A DNA stretch of 9,592 nt from DATKMG01 sp035541995. GTDB taxonomy: Bacteria > Acidobacteriota > Terriglobia > Versatilivoradales > Versatilivoraceae. Position numbers and translations under genes: made by a program. The DNA is taken from the NCBI GenBank assembly GCA_035541995.1, contig DATKMG010000383.1, forward strand, positions 1 through 9,592, written 5' to 3'. Within the stretch, counting starts at the first letter, position 1; every line of letters starts with the position of its first letter. Below, one piece after another: positions 6,205-9,592 of the stretch. Below the pieces are notes generated by a model. It saw only the letters and a list, made by a program, of their open reading frames with translations, did not search any database and was not told the origin of the DNA.

Positions 6205-7368
6205 ATGAATTTGCGAAGGCCGGCCGTGATGGGAAACCTCATTTTCTTTCTCTTTGCTTCCGTGAGTTCCGCACAATTCGTCCAACATACCATTTCCACA
6301 GACCTGCCAGGTGGATACCAGGTAGTCGCAGCCGACATGAACCGGGACCACAGGCCCGATTTGATCGCAGTTTCGACTGACTCGACGGAGCTGGTCTGGT
6401 TTGAAAATCCCAGATGGGAGAAGCATGTCATCGCACGCGGCCTTGCACGGATGATTAACGTGGCGGCCTGGGATGTGGACGGGGATGGTACTCCCGAACT
6501 GGCCCTGGCACATGAATTTGACGGCAATGCACGACAGAGCACAGGGATTGTCTCGCTTCTTCACCACAACGGAGATCCGCGCCAGCCCTGGACTGTCAGG
6601 GAGATTGATCGCCTCCCCACTTCACACCGGCTGCGTTGGGCGGACATTGATGGCAGCGGGCACAAAGTTCTTGTCAATGCGCCTCTCACCGGCTTGAAGG
6701 CAAGCCCTCCCAATTATGAGGATTCGGTGTCGCTCGTATTCTATCGACCGGGCGATTGGAAGCGCCAAATCATCAGTGACAAAGAGATGGGGGTCATGCA
6801 TGGTCTGCTGGTCTATGACTGGGAGGGGAATGGGCGAGAGGATGTTCTGACGGGCAGTTTCCTGGGTATTCATCTCCACCGCTACATTTCCGGCGGGACC
6901 TGGACGCGTACAGAGCTGACCAGAGGCGATCCATCACCCTCACCGAAATGCGGCACCAGTGACCTGGCCGTGGGCCATCTGCAAGGAGAACGGTTCCTGG
7001 CTGCAATAGAGCCCTGGCACGGGAATCAAGTTGTGGTCTATCGAAATGTCCAGGCTCAATGCCAGAGAAACGTGATCGACGATAGCCTGGTGGACGGCCA
7101 TACCATTGCGACTGTCGATCTGAATGGCGACGGGCGAGACGAAATTGTGGCAGGGATGCGCGGCGACGGGTACAAGGTATATATCTATGGGAGCACTGAC
7201 CGGTCAGGCCGAACCTGGGAACGCGGTGAACTCGATGATGGGGATATGGCGGCTGCCAGTTGTGTGGCCTTAGACCTCGCGGGGCATGGCAGGATGGACA
7301 TCGTTTGTATTGGGTCCGCCACTCACAATTTGAAATGGTACGAGAACGTCAGTCCAATGAAAAAGTGA
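6205..7368 (+). CDS. Exported VCBS/FG-GAP repeat protein, probable calcium-stabilised beta-propeller
   Basis: The 387-residue protein has a Sec signal peptide (MNLRRP, hydrophobic core to residue 20, cleavage after SSA at 23). It contains six Asp-rich repeat motifs of the DxDGDGxxDL kind, 43-91 residues apart: DMNRDHRPDL (44-53), DVDGDGTPEL (90-99), DIDGSGHKVL (147-156), DWEGNGREDV (205-214), DLNGDGRDEI (305-314) and DLAGHGRMDI (357-366). This is the pattern of FG-GAP/VCBS repeats, which fold as propeller blades with a bound calcium in each loop; the second and fifth are the best ligand sets. The repeated aromatic segments LVWFENPRW (63-71) and LKWYENV (376-382) mark blade ends. Such proteins are binding modules or, in the aldos-2-ulose dehydratase family, part of a sugar lyase; no catalytic signature is evident here. 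The start follows GAGGGA by 8 nt. It is the last of four co-oriented genes, after a REPIN-like element. Confidence 0.85.
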   Translation: MNLRRPAVMGNLIFFLFASVSSAQFVQHTISTDLPGGYQVVAADMNRDHRPDLIAVSTDSTELVWFENPRWEKHVIARGLARMINVAAWDVDGDGTPELALAHEFDGNARQSTGIVSLLHHNGDPRQPWTVREIDRLPTSHRLRWADIDGSGHKVLVNAPLTGLKASPPNYEDSVSLVFYRPGDWKRQIISDKEMGVMHGLLVYDWEGNGREDVLTGSFLGIHLHRYISGGTWTRTELTRGDPSPSPKCGTSDLAVGHLQGERFLAAIEPWHGNQVVVYRNVQAQCQRNVIDDSLVDGHTIATVDLNGDGRDEIVAGMRGDGYKVYIYGSTDRSGRTWERGELDDGDMAAASCVALDLAGHGRMDIVCIGSATHNLKWYENVSPMKK

Positions 7369-7498
7369 TTGTCTCAGGGCATTCTGGTGATTGAACACAG
7401 ACGAAACTCCATGCAAGCTCGGACATTTTGTGATTTTTCTGGGGCAGGAAACTTCTTCTTTTTCCAAAGAAATCTTCAAAATATTACCAGGAGACAAT
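7369..7498. other. Convergent intergenic gap
   Basis: This 130-bp AT-rich gap lies between convergent stop codons. It contains a weak stem TTCTTT/AAAGAA around 7456-7471. The inverted repeat ATTGTCTC (7368-7375) and GAGACAAT (7491-7498) sits exactly at its two ends. No strong intrinsic terminator is visible for either gene. Confidence 0.4.
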
Positions 7499-7981
7499 TT
7501 ACCTTGTGGAGAACTTGAAGCGCTTGATCTTGCCAGTTCCTGAATCTTCAACTGAAATACGAAGTTCTCCATATCGTGCTTCAATCTCAGCCTGGGTCTT
7601 GCTGACGTGCTTCATTGCCAATTTCGGTCCCCCACTGTTGTACTCAATTACAAACAGACGGTTCCTAGGTCCTCCAGTCGTCTCAATTACGGCTATGCGA
7701 CCAGACATGACAGATTGAACAATAGTAAAATCAGTCGTATCGACGACAAGGTCCGGATCTCGAGCGTTCCGAGACCAACACATAATCTTCAGGCTCTCAT
7801 TAGAACCACACCTTCGGACTTCAATCCTGGGTAATTCAGCAACTTGAGCACGGAAAATCAGTTGGGGAACTAATAGACTCACAAGATCCGGACATATTTC
7901 CAATTGAGCTTGCGTAAACGCAGTATTCATGCAAAACGTGATACCAAGCATAAAAACGAGCATGACGCTTTGAGGATGCAT
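7499..7981 (-). CDS. Small secreted hypothetical protein
   Basis: I do not recognise a family for this 160-residue protein. It begins with a credible signal peptide (hydrophobic segment VMLVFMLGITF, cleavage near TQA-Q at 25-26), and the mature part holds three cysteines (30, 58, 68), of which two could form a disulphide in RRCGSNESLKIMCWS. The C-terminal half (about 95-160) reads as short beta strands with polar turns (RIAVIETTGG; RLFVIEYNSGG; GELRISVEDSG), suggesting a small secreted beta-domain. The ATG at 7981 is preceded by GGAGAG, 9 nt away, and by a possible -10 TATTAT (minus strand, 8009-8014). The gene is AT-richer than its neighbours (roughly 45% GC in the part I counted by hand) and follows the S9 peptidase gene on the same strand by 200 bp. 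Coding status is likely but not proven. Confidence 0.6.
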   Translation of the reverse strand: MHPQSVMLVFMLGITFCMNTAFTQAQLEICPDLVSLLVPQLIFRAQVAELPRIEVRRCGSNESLKIMCWSRNARDPDLVVDTTDFTIVQSVMSGRIAVIETTGGPRNRLFVIEYNSGGPKLAMKHVSKTQAEIEARYGELRISVEDSGTGKIKRFKFSTR

Positions 7982-8181
7982 TCAAGCCACTCTCCATGAG
8001 CCGATCACATAATATTGCGAATTTAAAGGCTTGGCCAGTACCGCCTCCCTCTCCGTGCCCATCTCTCCTAGATTCAATTTATGTTCTTTCTTGAGTACTT
8101 CAGCCCGAAGTCAGCTGCAAGAGAATGCGGGATAGACATTTACCTCTCAACACAATAAGAATTTGTTACATGTGAATCATC
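7982..8181. other. Spacer between S9 peptidase and small secreted gene
   Basis: The 200-bp stretch is AT-rich. It has a weak 5-bp stem at 8097-8111 (ACTTC/GAAGT) and the possible -10 box for the minus-strand gene at 8009-8014. I see no RNA gene or repeat. Confidence 0.35.
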
Positions 8182-9592
8182 TCAATTCCTTAGATACTTG
8201 TCATACCAGGCAAGGACACGCTTGAGCAGGTCAATCTGGTGGGCGCGCTCCTTAAGTCCATGGTGTTCCCGCGGGTAAATCACCATCTCTGAAGGTACTC
8301 CGAGCATTCTCAATCCATTATAGAACTCCCAGCCCTGGCTGATGGGGACCCGTTCGTCGGCGGCCCCATGCAGGACGAGGGTTGGCGTCTTGCAGTTCTG
8401 CAGGAATGTCATCGGGCTATGTTTGTCGTAGTCCGCGCGCCGCCGAAAAGGGAGGTCGAGGAAATAAGCACGCAGGAAGCTCGGCGTGATGTCGGTCGTC
8501 CCGTCGAAACTGAAGAGATCTGTGACTCCAGCGCCAACGACGGCCGCTGCGAAGTGGCTGGACTGGGTGACCATCCAGGAGGTCATGAAGCCGCCATAGC
8601 TCCAACCGCCGACCCCAAGCCGGTTCGGGTCAGCGATCTTCAGCGCAATGAGTGAGTCCAGACCGTCCATGATGTCCTGGTAATCCCCGCCCCCCCAATC
8701 GTCTCGGTTGGCTTCCGTAAACTTCCAGCTCTGGCCGGTGGAGCCGCGTGGATTGGGCATGAGGATGATGTAGCCATGGGAGGCTAAGAGTTGCGCCCAA
8801 TCGCGCCAGGAGCCCAGCCAGCCGCTCCACCAAGCAGACTCCGGTCCACCGTGCACTTCGACGATGGTGGGGTATGGTTGGCCTGATTTGAAGTCCGGAG
8901 GTGTTGCCAGCACGCCGTAAATTGGCTCGCCGTCTTTTCTGCTCTTCCAACTAATCTCCTTCACGTCACCTAATCGCCAGGTAGCAACCTGCGTGTTCAT
9001 GTCCGTCAATCGACGTGGGGCTTGACTGAGGGAGAAGACCCACACGTTCTCGGGGGAATCGGCGGTCCCTCTTAAATAGGCAATTGTACGGCCATCTTTG
9101 CTTAGCGTGAAGTCAGCATGCGGCAGTGCTGTCTCCACCGGGAGCTTGTCTGCAGTGCCGCTATTTGTGTCAATACGAAGGAACCGGTCCTTTGTTCCTT
9201 CGTTGCTCTCAGCCACAAGATGCTTCGAATCCGATTCCCACTCCACCCGGCGGATCGTCCCGGCATAGTCTTTGAGGAGGTAACGCGCCGGGCCGCCAGA
9301 CACCGGATCCAGTGCCAACCATTCCGCGATCCGGGCGGGGGTATACTCTCCGAAAACAATTGTCTGGCCGTCGGGCGACCAGCGGACTTCCGGTGAGTCA
9401 GCCGCGTTCTGGCTGATCGTCCGTACGATTCGGCCCGTTGCGCGCTGAATGATCACCAGTTTGGACTGCCAGTAAACGTCGTCCAGCCGCGGCGTTGACG
9501 CCACTCTGAGGGCGAGTTCACTCGAATCGGGTGACCAGGCCATGCTACTTATCTCAAGGTCTTCCTTTACAACCTGTTGTAGTTTGCGGTCG
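8182..9592 (-). CDS. S9 family (prolyl oligopeptidase-like) serine peptidase, N-terminus beyond window
   Basis: The 469 visible residues run from the right edge; the frame is open past the Met at 9543 (upstream residues DRKLQQVVKEDLEISS), so that Met is internal and the true start lies outside. Counting from that Met, residues 1-200 are WD40/PD40-like propeller blades (MAWSPDSSELAL; VRWSPDGQTIVF; TLSKDGRTIAYL), which gate substrate access in this family. Residues ~205-453 are the alpha/beta-hydrolase domain: oxyanion region EVHGGPES (229-236), nucleophile Ser315 in GGWSYGGF, Asp396 in HGAADERVP and His428 in REHHGL, a complete catalytic triad. Closest types are acylaminoacyl peptidase and dipeptidyl peptidase IV; full proteins are about 600-700 residues. 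Whether it is exported cannot be seen. It is convergent to the glycan-related genes. Confidence 0.93.
   Translation of the reverse strand, partial: DRKLQQVVKEDLEISSMAWSPDSSELALRVASTPRLDDVYWQSKLVIIQRATGRIVRTISQNAADSPEVRWSPDGQTIVFGEYTPARIAEWLALDPVSGGPARYLLKDYAGTIRRVEWESDSKHLVAESNEGTKDRFLRIDTNSGTADKLPVETALPHADFTLSKDGRTIAYLRGTADSPENVWVFSLSQAPRRLTDMNTQVATWRLGDVKEISWKSRKDGEPIYGVLATPPDFKSGQPYPTIVEVHGGPESAWWSGWLGSWRDWAQLLASHGYIILMPNPRGSTGQSWKFTEANRDDWGGGDYQDIMDGLDSLIALKIADPNRLGVGGWSYGGFMTSWMVTQSSHFAAAVVGAGVTDLFSFDGTTDITPSFLRAYFLDLPFRRRADYDKHSPMTFLQNCKTPTLVLHGAADERVPISQGWEFYNGLRMLGVPSEMVIYPREHHGLKERAHQIDLLKRVLAWYDKYLRN

Noticed and set aside
6106..6567. Two overlapping minus-strand frames (153 and 120 codons) over the VCBS gene start
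   Set aside because: They cover the signal peptide and calcium motifs of the real gene and part of the repeat element; no coding signs.
8368..8950. Plus- and minus-strand open frames inside the S9 peptidase gene
   Set aside because: They lie within the catalytic domain, whose triad and motifs are intact in the main frame.

Overview
The window looks like bacterial chromosomal DNA of moderate GC content (by eye a little over 50%). It carries one primary-metabolism gene at the left edge and a series of predicted exported enzymes. Abundant secreted hydrolases, an AbgB-type M20 amidohydrolase with a signal peptide, a DUF5060/DUF4038 glycosidase, a calcium-motif VCBS protein and an S9 peptidase together recall Acidobacteriota or similar soil/sediment heterotrophs (Planctomycetota, Verrucomicrobiota, Bacteroidota). 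This is an inference from gene content only; there is no rRNA, tRNA or other marker gene here.

Layout. Positions 1-593 (minus) hold the N-terminal ~60% of a DAHP synthase, the first enzyme of aromatic amino-acid synthesis, running off the left edge. A 221-bp divergent spacer follows. Four plus-strand genes come next: a divergent NodB-type polysaccharide deacetylase-like protein (815-2323), an exported M20/AbgB-like amidohydrolase (2460-4049), an exported DUF5060-DUF4038 (GH140-like) glycoside hydrolase (4205-5884) and an exported six-repeat VCBS/FG-GAP protein (6205-7368). The gaps between them are 136, 155 and 320 bp and each gene has its own Shine-Dalgarno sequence, so they are co-oriented but not a tightly packed operon. 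A good sigma-70-like promoter lies before the glycosidase. Convergent to this group are a small, AT-richer secreted hypothetical gene (7499-7981, minus) and an S9 prolyl-oligopeptidase-family peptidase (8182 to the right edge, minus), which lacks its N-terminus.

The most distinctive non-coding feature is a 97-bp composite inverted repeat at 6040-6136 in the 320-bp gap before the VCBS gene. It consists of two hairpins in opposite orientation, each preceded on its own strand by GTAG and sharing the core CCACGATT. This is the architecture of a REPIN (paired REP elements mobilised by a RAYT transposase). No RAYT gene is in the window.

How the genes may work together (inference): at least three of the four plus-strand proteins carry recognisable Sec signals, and the set combines a possible glycan de-N/O-acetylase, an amide hydrolase, a glycosidase and a probable beta-propeller. 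A periplasmic or extracellular pathway that trims acylated or amidated glycoconjugates is possible. Nothing in the sequence fixes a substrate, and no transporter or regulator is present. I found no CRISPR array, RNA gene, phage gene or defence module. The unusual points are the REPIN-like element, a Glu replacing the usual metal-site Cys in the M20 enzyme, and the export of a protein family whose E. coli member is cytoplasmic.
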